From positions 374,769-438,768 of the forward strand of contig NMRA01000237.1 of the NCBI GenBank assembly GCA_002633005.1: a stretch of DNA of 64,000 bases. The letters are read 5' to 3'. This DNA comes from Phoronis australis (Eukaryota; Phoronida; Phoronidae). This document shows, in pieces, positions 38,666 to 51,235 of this stretch. The translations under genes were made by a program, and so were the position numbers. Below the pieces are notes generated by a model that did no database searches, had not been told where the DNA came from, and saw only the letters and a list, made by a program, of their open reading frames with translations. Position 1 is the stretch's first letter. Each line of letters opens with the position of its first letter.

Positions 38666-39947
38666 TCTTGAGAAATTGTGTTGGTTTTTGAGTTTAGATA
38701 TAGCCATTTTGGAATTTTAAATTTACATTTCATGGATGTACTTAAATCTAAGATCTGTTATTGCATTTGTAGTCATACGTTGACTACCTCGACCATATGT
38801 TCTCTCAGTGGTGGGGTCTTGGGTTTGGAAGGGAGGTGTTTGCAGCAGAACTATCATTACATCGTCATCGTCACTCATGTCATCCTACTATGATAGATTG
38901 TTTATTTTTATTTGAGGCTTTGTTGTTTTCCATAGTTTAACAATAGGTGGCATTCCAACAAATCTAAATAAAAATTACTTAACAGCTGAGAATTTTACAC
39001 CTGTCATCAGACCACTTAGAATACATGGTAGGGTAAGAGTCTGTCATAAACAAAGGGATAGACAATGTGACCCTCCAGTGCCCATGCACCTCCTACATGA
39101 AGATACAAATTTTCATGTGTGGAAAAGCCATTTTGTAACTAGGTTTCTGTTTCTTGTATGATACATTTAGCTTTTCCAGGAAGTCCTTAATGGTGTATTG
39201 GAGTGTTTTGTTCCTTATGGAGGATATAGCAAAATAGTGCGTGACTAAAATTTTCTTGTACAAAAGGTGTTTGATTTGTGAGTTGGCTGGTTCATGCTGA
39301 CTTGTAAGCAGAAACTGTTGCAAATATTTGTTCAAAATTGCAAACAAAACAAAAATAAACATTGGCTTTTACTAAATATGTTGAGTATGGTTGACTGCAA
39401 ATGGAGTAATACAGGCCAGTTATTACAAGCACAATTAAACCATTAATTGACAATTAACGCATTTTTCTATCACCATAATCACCTTTTTGGCATTGAATGT
39501 TTTGTCAAGTTCATATGAAAATATATTCTTATTCACCCCATTGCCACCCTGTTACATTCCTTGTTGACAAAAAGTAAGGTGAGTGTTTTTACTGGTGCAA
39601 TGACTGAATGGGCGATCCTTATGAATTGTGTTTTTAAGCAAAAATTTTCCCGCAGGTGGTAAAATATTTGCAGATATGGCGAAGGGAGGCTGTTATAAAG
39701 CTATTAGGAAAACAAACTGTTAGGTGAGGTAAGGGTTCCTCAATTTCTGACTTAATTTGACAGAAAGAGATTTTATTTTGCCAATTTTCTAAAAAAAATA
39801 TAATTTATCCATTAATTATGATTTTCAGTAAAATTTGTGTTCATTAAGTTTTTGAAAATGACAAAATAAACAATTTTAGGGTAATTCTTGTGTCCTAGAC
39901 TGAAGGATCTTTATCGCTTTATTGCACTGCCCGCAGAGTTTCACTAT

Positions 39948-40171
39948 CACGGTAACTCTTCACTTATTGGGCACGATTTGCGAAATTCTGTTTTGTTAAA
40001 TTTCTCCACAAAAATGAAGAGTACCGTAAGAACATTTTAGTCTATTACAAACATGGATTTCAGTGTTTAGTTGCCGTACAACAATATTTTTGCTCAAGTT
40101 CCCTTTACTGAAAAGCAGAAATTGAGCATTTTGGCAATTATTTTTGTGCGACACCAGTGGAGAATTGCACT
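39948..40171. mobile_element. MITE, family B
   Basis: The left end CACGGTAACTCTTCACTTAT and the reverse complement of the right end (CTAGTGCAATTCTCCACTGG) are similar. The interior includes CTCCACAAAAATGAAGAG and TTTTGGCAATTATTTTTG. Non-coding. Confidence 0.65.
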
Positions 40172-40474
40172 AGGTGTATTACATTGCGGAGAAAGCGTGC
40201 TTACTGGTTACACATAAAAAGGTGCCAGTTGCCACGTGACCCAGGTCATTATGCTGGAAAAATTTTTGTTACTGTTGCCATTAAACGATAGAGCGCCCGT
40301 GGTAATCTGACATAGTATCTGGATTTTAATTACCTCTATGCTGCTCACTGAATTTTGTAATGAATGTGGCTGTAAAAACCTGATTCTTTGTTAAGTTTTC
40401 ATCGTCTGGCTTTAGTTTTCTTGATGATGGTTTCGTTTGTTTTTTACCTCTGGCTCAATTTGTGTTTTGTACAT

Positions 40475-40725
40475 CAAAGTAAAGTGTCACCAATTTGGGA
40501 CACATCGTGGTGGATAAGTCAAATTTCACTTTTCGTAGTTTTTCACAAAAGGTATGTGGCACCAAGTTAATGATTTATCACATTCAAGTTCTGTAATGCA
40601 GCAATAATCAGACAATAGTTTGAGAAATTGAAGCCATTCACAAAAATGGTAGATGGCCTTGAAAAAGGAAGTAAAGTCAATTCTGATAATTTTTTTGTTT
40701 GAAATTAGTAAGATTTTTGCCCGTG
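40475..40725. mobile_element. MITE, family A
   Basis: The left part AGTAAAGTGTCACCAATTTG and the right part AAATTAGTAAGATTTTTGCC are decayed forms of the CAGTAAAATCTCACCAATTT ends. The interior keeps TTCACAAAAGGTATGTGGCA and a diagnostic TTCAAGTTCTGTAATGCAGC. Confidence 0.55.
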
Positions 40726-41725
40726 CCTTAACATGAGGTGCCAGTGTTCTGTCTCTTACCCACAATGCCTTTGGTATGAAATCTTTTTTGTCAAATGCTT
40801 TTCTAATGTCAACAAACTTGTGCTCTCACGATCCTACTCGAATTAGCAGTTTGCACAAAGCCACAATTGAAAGAGTTAGTACCCGGTGTTTAATTTTCAC
40901 CCTCTGAAGTGGTTGAGCAAACGAACAGACCATGTCTCATTCCATGATCAGTAGAGAGTTGAGTCTGATTTTGGGCATGCACCGGTATTGGGTATGCAGA
41001 TCAAAATTCTTTTTGTCAGATTTTGACAGATGATGATAAGAGAGCAATGAAAGACAGTCTGGACTTCTAGTTAGAGGTATTGTAATGAGTGCAACTGATC
41101 AGTTATCTAACTAAATTCTTGTATTCCTTTAAGATGTATAAGTTTGAAAATAATTCTGTATCCCCTGGACATTTTATTAATCGCACTTCCATATGTAATG
41201 TATGGATTTCTGTTTACTTGTATTCTTTAGCTTTTTGTCAACTAGTTAGTGTATATTGTCTCATTAAAATTTCCAGTGCCCCAATACCATGTGCAGGTGA
41301 AATTTTACACCACCTTTGGTGGAGATAAAGTCCAAGAATCAGTGTCCCATAAATGTGTATTAGAAAATCATCTGCTAGTATGACTGCAGCTATAAAGTGA
41401 CCCATTTTACATTTTATTGCCTGACAAAGCTGTTTGTTCAGTGGGTCACTCAGAACTTGTTGTTGACACACAGGATTACATAATTGACTTGTTGTAAAAC
41501 TATGCAGCAATGAAATAACCTGAGGAATGAAGCCATTATATGACAGGCATTTTAACACTGTATGATGTCACTGTTATAATTATAATTAGATGGGGAACAG
41601 TGTTGATTGCAGGCTCTTGATAAATCACATTTTCTATGTGTATTCAATGAGGAAGTTTATGGCATGTTGCTTATTGCCATGTGTCAGGAAGAAGCCTTTT
41701 ATTTAATTGGTACAAAAACGAACAG

Positions 41726-44193
41726 GAAGGAAACTTAAATCAAGGACTCTTATGATGGGTGTGAAAAATTCAAAGCTTTCCGCATTTGACTGTGTCAGCT
41801 GTCGTTCACGGAAGTTGACATTTGATCGGCAGCATGACTTTGATGACACAGACCTCTTCCATCCTCCATCGCCTCCAGAAGGCAGACCAGACATTGTTGT
41901 GGGCACGAGGAGTTCCCTCTTGCTCATTTGGCGACCGCCTAGCTGTGGTGATTTAAATGTTGTGTATCATGTAGAGGTGCGAAATACAAGATGTGCCAAA
42001 TGGACCTGGGCAGTGAGAGACTGTCATGAGACCCATTGTGTTGTCGGGAATCTGGACTTTGACACAGAATACGTGTTCAGGGTGTCGGTGGAGAATTCGC
42101 ATGGTCGTAGTAAGACCAGCCTGGTGACAAAGCCGGTTGTGATATCTGACTATTTGAAGGCAGAGGAGGCGTATTTAAAGAGCCAATGTTTTGGAGGTCT
42201 GGAGGTTGACGATGATGATTATGGGGCTGGAAACTGTGATGGTTTGAAGGGTCTTTATGATTTCTGGTGTAGACAGGATCCAGTGTGTAGTTATCGTGTT
42301 GTTGATAAGGAGGAAAGATCACCGTTGGCATTATCTGTACAACGTTCTTTTGTTGGAAACACTAATGATGGAACTTTTGGTGGCGGTAATTCTGAAAAAT
42401 CAGCTGTGTGTATGAATTCAACTATTGATCAGACTATTGGCTCAAACAAGGGGTCTATGATGTTATCTCTACACTCATCATTCCCAGAGGGGAGCTGTGA
42501 GTCTTTAATAGAAGCTGTCAGTGATTACATACCTAGGAGTTTTCTACACAATTCATCGGCCAATTTACCTGTGACACATACTGTGTCTGAGGAATTTGAG
42601 CTTGACAGAATTAGCACAGCTGTCTACAGTAAGAAGTGGACGGAGAATGTCTCAGGTTCTGTTTTGTTCAACGAAACTGAGTCTTTGCACGGCGTGAGTC
42701 GAAATGAAAGCTACAAACAAGCTGTCTGTTATTATGGACTAACTGGACAAGACAGTGTCAATGAAGCCAATGTTGATCATGGTTGCCATTTATCAGTATC
42801 GGATGAAATGTATAAGCCTAATCCAGAGGAATATGTAATTGAGTGTTATTCAGATATGAAGACCGATGATAATGTAATGTATCCCCATGATGCTGCTGCT
42901 GTGTCAGTGGGAGGTGACTTGATATGCACGTCTGCCGACGAGACTGCGGCTGTGAAACATTCGAATCCCGGAGCTTCAGTAAAGAATGAGCTGTGGTATG
43001 CTAAAAGCATGGGACAAATCTTGTGTTACAATTTTGAACAGTTCCATGACGATGATGATGATTATGATGCCTGTGAACACTTACGTGACGACAATCACGA
43101 TGATGGCTGTCGAAAAGCGATACTTGGGAAGCAAGTGGTTGATAGCTGCTTAGGTGAGGATGAAGATGAAAACCAAGGTCAAAAGTCAGATGGTTTTGTT
43201 GACACTACACAAGGTACTAAATACCTGTGTGATATACATGATAAGAGGGAAGGTGTGCATTCAACAAGTTGCTTCCCTGAGGGTAAGGAAAGCTCTGGTA
43301 ACACTGACAGTTCCAACCTAATGAAAATGCCACAAGGCTATCAAGATGGTTTAAACAGTGTGGAAGAGACCATGAATGTTACCATCATCTGTGGAATCCC
43401 AAACATTGAGGGGAGGCCTCCTCCGTACCTGGAAACGAATGGGTTACCTGCGACGTCATCTGATAGTAATGGCAGGTTCAGCTCTGGAAAAAGAACAGGC
43501 TCTGAGCAATGCGACTCTGGTTACCATTTTGAGACTGGCTGTGGAATTTCAAAGCAATCGTTCGACGCCAATATCGATATTTCATATAGGGATAAGAATA
43601 AGATGGTGAATCCAAGTTGTGATCAAACTTTGAGTTCTCACAATTCTGTTACTACTCAAGAATGTGGGGTGTCACCTGAAGATTATTTGAGACCACGAAA
43701 CTGTTTAGGAAATAATAATAACAGAGTTGGAGTTGCTACTGATTACAATACAGATCTTGATGTCATTGGGAGGGGATCAGACATTCCAGCTCACGTAGGT
43801 GCAAATGATGAATACTGTCCATTGATTGGCTCGCCGAGTGACTTGTCCGACGTTAATCTCACCAGTAATCGGTTGTCTGCATCCAGCATCACCTCGTCAG
43901 ATGATGGTGAGGGAGGGTTATATTATTCCTTCGAAGATATTCTGGATGTGTTGAGCTCAGATGAGGAAAGCTTAGCAGAGTGTAATCATGACATGACAGA
44001 CTGTTCTCATGATGTTTTTCTGAGCCCTCTGAGTGATTCAGCGAATTCCAGGTCATGTACGCAAAATGACTTGGTTCAGGCAAGATATGAACCTCCCCGA
44101 TATGATTACTTTACAAGCAGTTCGAAACGTTATCGACTGTACACTCTACATGAGGAAGATGAACTAGGCAAAGACTTCCTGGATTTGGTGTGA
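41726..44193 (+). CDS. FN3 domain plus long acidic tail with stop codon: probable alternative 3' terminal exon
   Basis: Seen: an open frame from about 41707 to a TGA at 44191-44193. Two acceptors enter it in phase 1, matching exon 10: GAACAG at 41724-41725 and ACACAG at 41850-41851; the annotated start uses the first. After a basic/acidic leader (RKLTFDRQHDFDDTD) comes one fibronectin type III domain: PPSPPEGRPDIVVGTRSSLL, LIWRPPS, KWTWAVRD, DFDTEYVFRVSVENSHGRSK. About 680 residues follow with no recognised fold, rich in Ser, Asp, Asn and Cys, with Asp runs (VDDDDYG, FHDDDDDYDA, GEDEDENQG) and an acidic end (HEEDELGKDFLDLV). Inferred: a C-terminal isoform end, Ig4-linker-FN3-tail. It could instead be the true last exon of an upstream gene, or a single-exon gene starting at the ATG pair near 41752. 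An unbroken frame of this length in AT-rich intron is very unlikely by chance. Confidence 0.8.
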
Positions 44194-46145
44194 TTGTCTC
44201 ATTGATTGACAGTTCATGGCTGGTTGATTTAGGCTTTTTAGAGTGTACTACAGACCTTTTGGAAGACTTGTCCTCACGTATGAACTATGTATTAGACTTT
44301 TTAATTGTGGCAGTATTTCCATAGTGACAGTTTTAAACAAATGCACTGTTTTCTTAGCCACTGTATGATTCAACAAGTCCCAGCCAAGTCCCTGTATGCA
44401 AAATTATTTTGTTCAGTCAAGATATGAAACCCCCATATGATAATTTGACAAGGAATTCATGCTTTTTAGAATGTACGGTATTATTTTGGGAAGTCTTGAA
44501 TTAACTTATGAATTGTATGTCAGACGTTTTTATAGTAACAGTTTCGAACACAGTTTAGAAAAGAGTGCAGTTATCATAGTTTCCTCAATTTTAGTGAAAG
44601 TACTTGGTAAAATTGCCATGTTATTTCCAAAGCTTACTGCATCACTACAAAGGTTTCAAGAGTTCATCGAATTTTATGGCATTTCTCTTGATTACCAGCT
44701 AAGAATGATGTAATTTTATAACTTTTAGAAATTTAGAAGAAGGTGTGTCTGTCTATCTTGAAGAATATTAGACTGCCCAGTCCAGTCATTAGGTTATGTA
44801 TGCTATAAATGCAATATGATTACCATAAAGAAAATAGATACTTTCTTGATCATGAAGTGACCAGATTAGTTCCCATATAGCTCACCACAGCTTGAGAGGA
44901 TCAAGTGTACAACGGTGCCAGACACAGAAGCAAATTAGCACATGATTAAGATTGCCAACAAAGGCATTTTCAACAAAGGAAGATGAGTCCCATTGCGTTT
45001 TTAGTGTGGCTGTTAGTCAGTGAAGAAGAAACTTTTAAATCATTCGCAAGCTGAGTTAGCGTTTGTGCAGAAAGATTAGGATTGGAATGCCAGTCCTCAC
45101 TGTTGGTACTTCTGACAGAGAAAGAATGAATAGGACGGATAATTTTTGGTTGGTAGTCGTATTGTTAGAGTGTTAATTTGTAATCTGGAAAGAATACTAT
45201 ATTGGTTGTTAAAGGGTGGAACGCTTTGTTTCATTTTTTTTAACATGGCAAGTGACAGTTCTTAATAACGCTGGATAAAGCAGACCAAATGAAGTCATCG
45301 ATTGTTTGAACAGGAAGATTCAACCCCCCTCGCTAACGTGATTTGTTTCAGATTTTCACTTGACCTAATTATTGCTCTTTGGGACTTATGGAAATAATGA
45401 TAAAAATTCTGCTGTTCCACTACAGTGTGCTATAAATTTATTTCTTTTTACGTAGGTGACCGTTTTTCTATGTTTTCATTCAAAAGAAATATCACCTTTA
45501 ACATTCTTAATTGCTTAATTAGTGGTAGAGAGCCTGGAGCAAAAATATAAAAACCAATTAGGAAAACAACTTCAAAAGACTCGAGTTCTGAAATTAGAGT
45601 TGCAATAACATAGTCCATGTTATTTTGGTACTTGCGTGCCTTCACCCTTTGAAAGCTGACAGGCACACTGAGCGAGGAAGACTGGTGATTATTTTTTAAG
45701 CTATTTTAGTGATTCCAGAATAAGTATCTTATATGCTGCAAACCTTTAATCTCTATACTTCATAATTGTGAATGATTCCCAGAGGTTGTTTTTCTGTTCT
45801 CATTTGCTTCATTAAACCACAGGCATAGTTTTTATAAGAAGTTTTTTTAACTAATTTCCCCGTTGTCCCCTGTTTTTCAGATGTAGGCCATTAACAGCGG
45901 AGTGGGTTTTTTGTTGTAGTCTCACAATCAAACGATTTCATGCATATAATCGATCAAAAGTGTTTTAGTGAAATATATGTTTTGTGTATTTCTTAATGAG
46001 TATTAGGTATTTTGTTGCTGTGTGCAATATATTTAGTTAAAAGCTTCAGTCCTTGCGACTGCATTGGTCTATTTGATATTGTTATCCAGAACCAAAATTA
46101 AAGGGAAATATCCATGTAACCTGGGCACAGGTTTCAATATTTTTT

Positions 46146-46488
46146 TACTCAAAATTGAGCTCAAAATTTTATTTGGCATTTTTCTACTCTACTTCTGTGC
46201 GAACTCAAGGTAAGTGTCTATTATTCAATGCATAATGACTTATGTGGATAATTTTTTAGTTCTAGGTTGTAGTTGATAAACCCAACATCAAGGCTAAAAG
46301 TTCGAGTTTGAACTCGAAATTTTGAGTTTTTAGCACGAATGTTAGGGTCATCAAGTGCAAAATTGGACTGGAAACTCATATGCATAAATTATAATGTATT
46401 CGGACACAGTCTAATAACCACATATCTTGAGTTCGCACAAAAGTAGCAGAGAAATTGCCCATCATAATTTCGGGTTCGTTTCGAGTAC
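46146..46488. mobile_element. Element with about 80-bp inverted ends (GTGCGAACTCAAG family)
   Basis: The left part TCTGTGCGAACTCAAGGTAA (46195-46214) is the reverse complement of the right part ATCTTGAGTTCGCACAAAAG (46423-46442), and weaker pairing extends outward to TACTC/GAGTA at the ends. The interior contains TTCGAGTTTGAACTCGAA, itself a palindrome. A relative lies at about 47781. Confidence 0.7.
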
Positions 46489-47780
46489 AATGATTGGATT
46501 CCGGACCCTGGTAAAAAGTCAACATGGTTGTTAGAAGAAGGATGTGATGAAGTGCAATATGTATGAGTCATACATGCCAGATTAGGTGCCACAAATAAAC
46601 ATCCATTAGATAAGCCTCTTGTTTTCTGATTCTTCTAGTGCCTGTTAATTTCCTTTGCATTCATGCGAATGTCTGTAAACTGCAGTATGACATGATAACT
46701 ACAAGGCAGATTTACAGTAAAAGACTGAAATATTCAGAAATCGTACTGTTTTCCTGTCATGACAACTAATTCTGTTTATCGCAGAAATTACTGGTAATAA
46801 CTATTAGGGCTGCAAAATTCTGCTTACAAATGGCTTAGCCACCTTGCTATCTTTCCTGATTATTCTCCTTCATTCTCGGTCTTGAGGGAAGGCTACTGTG
46901 ACGATGAATTCAGCTTCCGCCCAGCTGTCATGACGGGGAATTCTGGGTCATTTTGTCTGAATACTTATGGTTTTTATCACACAATGTTGATGCCTCCAGT
47001 CACATATTCAAAAACCTTGAGTCATGTCGGCAAAAGTCGATTTTTTTTCTTCTTTGAAAGACAAACAATTGATCGTAATAGATAGTGGTACTCACTTGCT
47101 CCGTAAGTGAAAATGATGTTTGACTGTTGTTGTCTGTGTAACAGAATGGAAGATTGGGACCTGAAAGTGCATCTTTCTGTTGGAGTCATGTTTGGATTTT
47201 TGACCAGGGACAACCATGATTGTGTATTGGTTGGCACTTGTGCTCCGAAGATCCATGACCAAAAATTCTAAAGCTTTTCAAGAACACCTAAAGGATTATC
47301 CAAATAAATTATTTTCATTGTCAGAAGTTAAAAGTACTGTTTCCTTTGTTTCTATTAGTTTAGAAACTAATTCTGTTACTTTGAAAAAAATGTGACGTGT
47401 TGTTGTTGCGACAAAACTTGTTTGCCTCAAAATTTGTTTTGTGACATTTTTAAGTAAATGAAGCAGAAAAGTTATCTTTAAAGATGTTATGCCTTATTCG
47501 ATTTCACACGCGTGATTCATCTTCAAGAAATCTTTGAGTTGACCGATTTGGGTGGCCGGTGGCATACTATGCTAAATATCTAGGGTTCTTTTAGGGTTCA
47601 ATTTTGTTTTCAGTCCAGCCATTGGGTGATTAAAGTTCTTGATGGTGTTCTATGATAACAGAGTATTACATGAGCATCTTAAATGTTTGACCCACATATT
47701 TCAGGCCATTGACCTCAAACAGTATTTTTCTTATCCTGCTCTTCAGGACCTGGTATTTAGGGCCGGGCATATAATCTTTT

Positions 47781-48140
47781 GACTCAAGACTGAACTCGAA
47801 ATTAGCTTTGGGATTTTCTGTTCTGCTTTTGTGCACGCTCAAGATACAGTAATTTAATTCACAGTATGGCGGACAAGTGAAATTCTACTTTCTCATTTTT
47901 TCATAAAAAATGTCTAGCATCAAATTCATGCTTCACCACGTTCAAGCTACCGTCAAGATTTTGAGTGCAGAATCGAACTCATAGCTTTAATGCTGGTACC
48001 ATCAAGCACAAAAAAAGATTACCAAACACAGCCATCCACATAAACCATAATATACTGGAGGACAGAATAATAAACATTTATCTTAAGTTCACACTAAGCA
48101 GTAAGGAAAATGTTAAAGAGTATTTCAAGGTCAATTTTAA
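47781..48140. mobile_element. Relative of the 46146 element with a family A fragment inside
   Basis: The left part TTGTGCACGCTCAAGATACA and right part ATCTTAAGTTCACACTAAGC correspond to the inverted ends of the 46146 element. Between them, at about 47866-47950, is a family A stretch (TGGCGGACAAGTGAAATTC, TTTTTCATAAAAAATG). This implies nested insertion. Confidence 0.55.
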
Positions 48141-49842
48141 GTAAAAATATTTAATATTAGATTATGGCACCAATTTTTGCTTGAAGGATAAATCAGTTCA
48201 TGTTAAGAAACAAAATTAGCAGCTGGTATCTGGGTAATTCAAAAGAGCAGTGCTTCCGTTTTCAAACAAAAAATGCCTCTTATTTGTGTTTTTTGTTGTT
48301 AAAAGTTCTATACAAATTTGTATTTTTGTTCACTCCAGAGGATAATTCCCTGAGGGCTGTATCAACATTGACTTAGGATCATCAGCACCTCACTGGTCTA
48401 GGCATTGAATGATAGGACATAAATATTTTGCAATGATGCTATCACGCCTTGTACATTAGATAAGGTTTTCTCTGGGACACTGACCAAGTTTGGGTATTTG
48501 TGGCTCATTGGTGGCCATTTCTCAGTTTCTCAACTCAAGTGATATTGAACAGGTTACATCAAAGTTTCTTCAAATTCTAACAAATCTAATTGCCAAAATT
48601 ATCCTTTTCCATTCTTCAAAAGCTCACGTGACTGGTTAAAATGCCCAAAGTTTTTGTGTGTTTGTTGTAACTGTGCAAGTAATGAAGTTAAGATCTCACA
48701 CTGTTTATTTTAATTGAAATTTTTCATAAAATACGGTTTAACTATTACACTAACTATTCCATTGACTATTCCACGCTATTGTGTTCTGAATTAAAGAAAC
48801 TTTACCGTATGTTTTCCAAAAGTTTTGTCAAACCATAATCGTACCAAAATTTCAGTTGCAAAAACTGGAAGCTGGGCTATTGCATTTACCAGACTATTTA
48901 ACATTTTAAGTTAAAACTTATGCCAAACTAATCAAGATGACAAAGTTCCACTGTAAAGAAGAATCAATTAATGTCCCGTAATTAAAGTCGCATTGTACCC
49001 AACCTTCCACAATTTTGGTGCAAAAATATTAAGTTTAGGTATAGATCACTGTCCCCTAAAAATCATTCTCACTTTACTGAGATTTGATTTCTGAACGTGG
49101 ACAGACTTGCACTCTTTTCCAGTAATACAAGTGGCAGCACTAGGGAAGGAATATTCAGGCATTTCGGTTGGTTGGAAAATAACATTCAGCATAAGCATGC
49201 TGCTCCATCTAGTGGGAAATATTGAAAATATTGAGAAACGACTTGTGGCTCGTTGTTGCTATACTGTGACAAGAAGACTAAATCAGTGCATTCTACTCAA
49301 GTTCATGTTTTGTGACTAACTCAAGATAACAAGGCGCCAACTAAAACAGCAAAACGCTTCACTATTTGAGTAATAATCACTTACAAAGGTCCCACATTTT
49401 AAAAAACCAGTTTTCTCCACTAAGTAATGGGCACCAAGCGGGTTCTCAAAAGCCAGGACCCCTGCAAGTGACTAGTGTTTTCTGGCTCAATCCCTACCAT
49501 GCGTTAATGACAAACATCCAAACTGAGGCATATGCTTTGATACCCACGCATGGGTATTTCTGCGTGTCAGTCATAACCCTTCTACAGGGTAAGTCTCCTG
49601 CAGAGTTGGGCTGTGACAGAGGGTATTGAATAAATAATGTGCAAAAAATGCAGACCTAGGAATAGCTAGCAAATCGTGAGCCTCATAACCTGGAACTGAT
49701 GAGCTTGTCATTTCATGTGCTGAATGTAACACCCCTGGAAATAAAGTCGTTCTGAAACTGAGCACTGAGTGGAGTTAGGAGTGGGTACATCTTGGGACTT
49801 GAATCGTATAAGAATTTTTATATTTTGTTTGTGTTTCTTTAG

Positions 49843-49872
49843 GTCCCTTTGATGTGGAAGAAGAGATGGCTG
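49843..49872 (+). CDS. Exon 11: 30-bp acidic micro-exon, symmetrical 1-1
   Basis: Acceptor GTTTCTTTAG with a good pyrimidine tract, donor GTAAGT at 49873 (consensus). It encodes GPFDVEEEMA. Phase 1 in and out, so it is cleanly skippable. The ATG in GAGATGGCT could be a start codon if a separate downstream gene or internal promoter exists. Confidence 0.75.
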
Positions 49873-50925
49873 GTAAGTTGAATGTTTCGCTGAGTTAGGA
49901 GCAAAGCCTACATGTAAAAATAGTCTTCATATTACCAGATTGTCTAAAATAATCATTGGCTATCTTGTATGTGTAGGTGTTGATAACAAGATGGCTGCCA
50001 CATCTGCCATATTGCATTTGATTATGATGAACAACAATAGGCCTCGAGCTATTTGCGAGATAGATGTTGTGTGTAAATATCTTGTCAAAAAATGCTTGGG
50101 ACCTGTAGCGTGCAAGCAAATAAAGAAAAAAACCTTCTCGGACAAGTAGGATATCAGGCATTCACCAAGTAAAAATACAACACATCCCCACAAAGTGTAC
50201 ATTTCAAATTTATATGAGGCTGTTATTCATTGGATGTCATCTAAAAAACAATGGATAACACTGGATGGACTGCAGGACTCCTGTAAGTGACTAGTAATGT
50301 CTTCAAACTGGTGCCAGACATTTGCCTGTCAATAGCAGGCACTCCCAATTAAGTATCTGGCCTATGCTACTTGGCATAATGTAAAAGAAGGTTTTCACAA
50401 TGCTGGGACCTGGTTATAGTGGTCAGGTATTACACGACTTCACAATTAATCCTCGTCAACAAAGTGGTACTTTTTTACATCTTTTATCAAACTTCATTTT
50501 CTTCAGTTAAAAAGTTATTTTTTTTTTGTTTCCAGAGGCATAATGTTCTCTTGTGAATGTTTGTTCGTGTTATTATGAAAGTGTGCTTGATAAAATGTAT
50601 TATTGGTGTAGGGTATTTAGTGCTTATTGTGTTGCACCATTTCAGGAATGGCGCGCTAGAAAAAGCTCACTGTAAAGATTCCTGAACTCGGGGCACAATG
50701 TGGCCGAGAAATTTAATATTGTAACAAATTTTCGTTACTGTACACCCGTCGTGGAGCAACATTTGGCAAAATTTTAACATTTGTTATGTACTAAGCTTTT
50801 TGAAAGGTTGGAAATGTCACTTTCGGTCATTACAGCGTCTGAAATTGGAGAATTTTCAATTTACAGAATATTGAACCTTTTTATGCATTTTGTAAAATAT
50901 CATATATTTGTATGTTAATTTACAG
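49873..50925. other. Intron 11
   Basis: About 1 kb, nothing recognised beyond a T-run near 50520 and a remnant of a TTTGGAGAATT-type repeat near 50840. Confidence 0.5.
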
Positions 50926-50956
50926 GTGCAAGAAGTGCATTGTTGCAGCCACAAAG
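50926..50956 (+). CDS. Exon 12: 31-bp micro-exon
   Basis: Acceptor TTAATTTACAG, donor GTAAAG at 50957; phase 1 in, phase 2 out. It encodes GARSALLQPQ and two bases of an Arg codon. Exon 13 needs a phase-2 partner, so this tiny exon is obligatory for joining upstream phase-1 exons to Ig5. Confidence 0.75.
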
Positions 50957-51235
50957 GTAAAGACTTTTTTGAATTCTTAATTTATTTTTAGACACAGCTT
51001 CTTAAGTAATGGCTTAAGGCCAGATCAAGTGTTATTTTCAAGAGCAGTCAGTGTTTGTTCATCTTGTACTAAGCTTTTAAAGATAACAGTATCGAAAGTT
51101 GAAAGAAAATGTCCAATGAAATGTTCATTAAATGAAATCTTATCAAAGCTCAGGTGATGAAAACCCCATTTCAATCGATCGTTTCTTATCCGTTCCTAAT
51201 GCTTTAATTCTCAGTTTGTATTCTCTTTGTACCAG

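Larger units (their letters stand above)
38666..41725. other. Intronic sequence between exon 10 and the FN3 exon
   Basis: About 3 kb with no supported exon. Contains a family B element at 39948-40171 and a family A element at about 40475-40725. A family-B-like fragment may lie at 39725-39900. Confidence 0.55.
44194..49842. other. 3' flank of the FN3 exon and intron before exon 11
   Basis: About 5.6 kb without a supported exon. The first polyadenylation-like hexamers after the stop are ATTAAA at 45811 and about 46097, then AATAAA at 46594, 47304 and 48069, so a 3' UTR of at least 1.6 kb is implied if the FN3 exon is terminal. Contains long-inverted-repeat elements at 46146-46488 and about 47781-48140, and a short dispersed repeat at 49408-49447. 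Confidence 0.55.

Noticed and set aside
42077-42331. Minus-strand frame opposite the FN3 exon
   Set aside because: Pro/His-rich shadow of Asp/Gly-rich plus-strand codons.
49895-50202. Several overlapping frames near 50 kb on both strands
   Set aside because: They lie between exons 11 and 12 in ordinary intron sequence, with no domain pattern and no phase-compatible splice sites.
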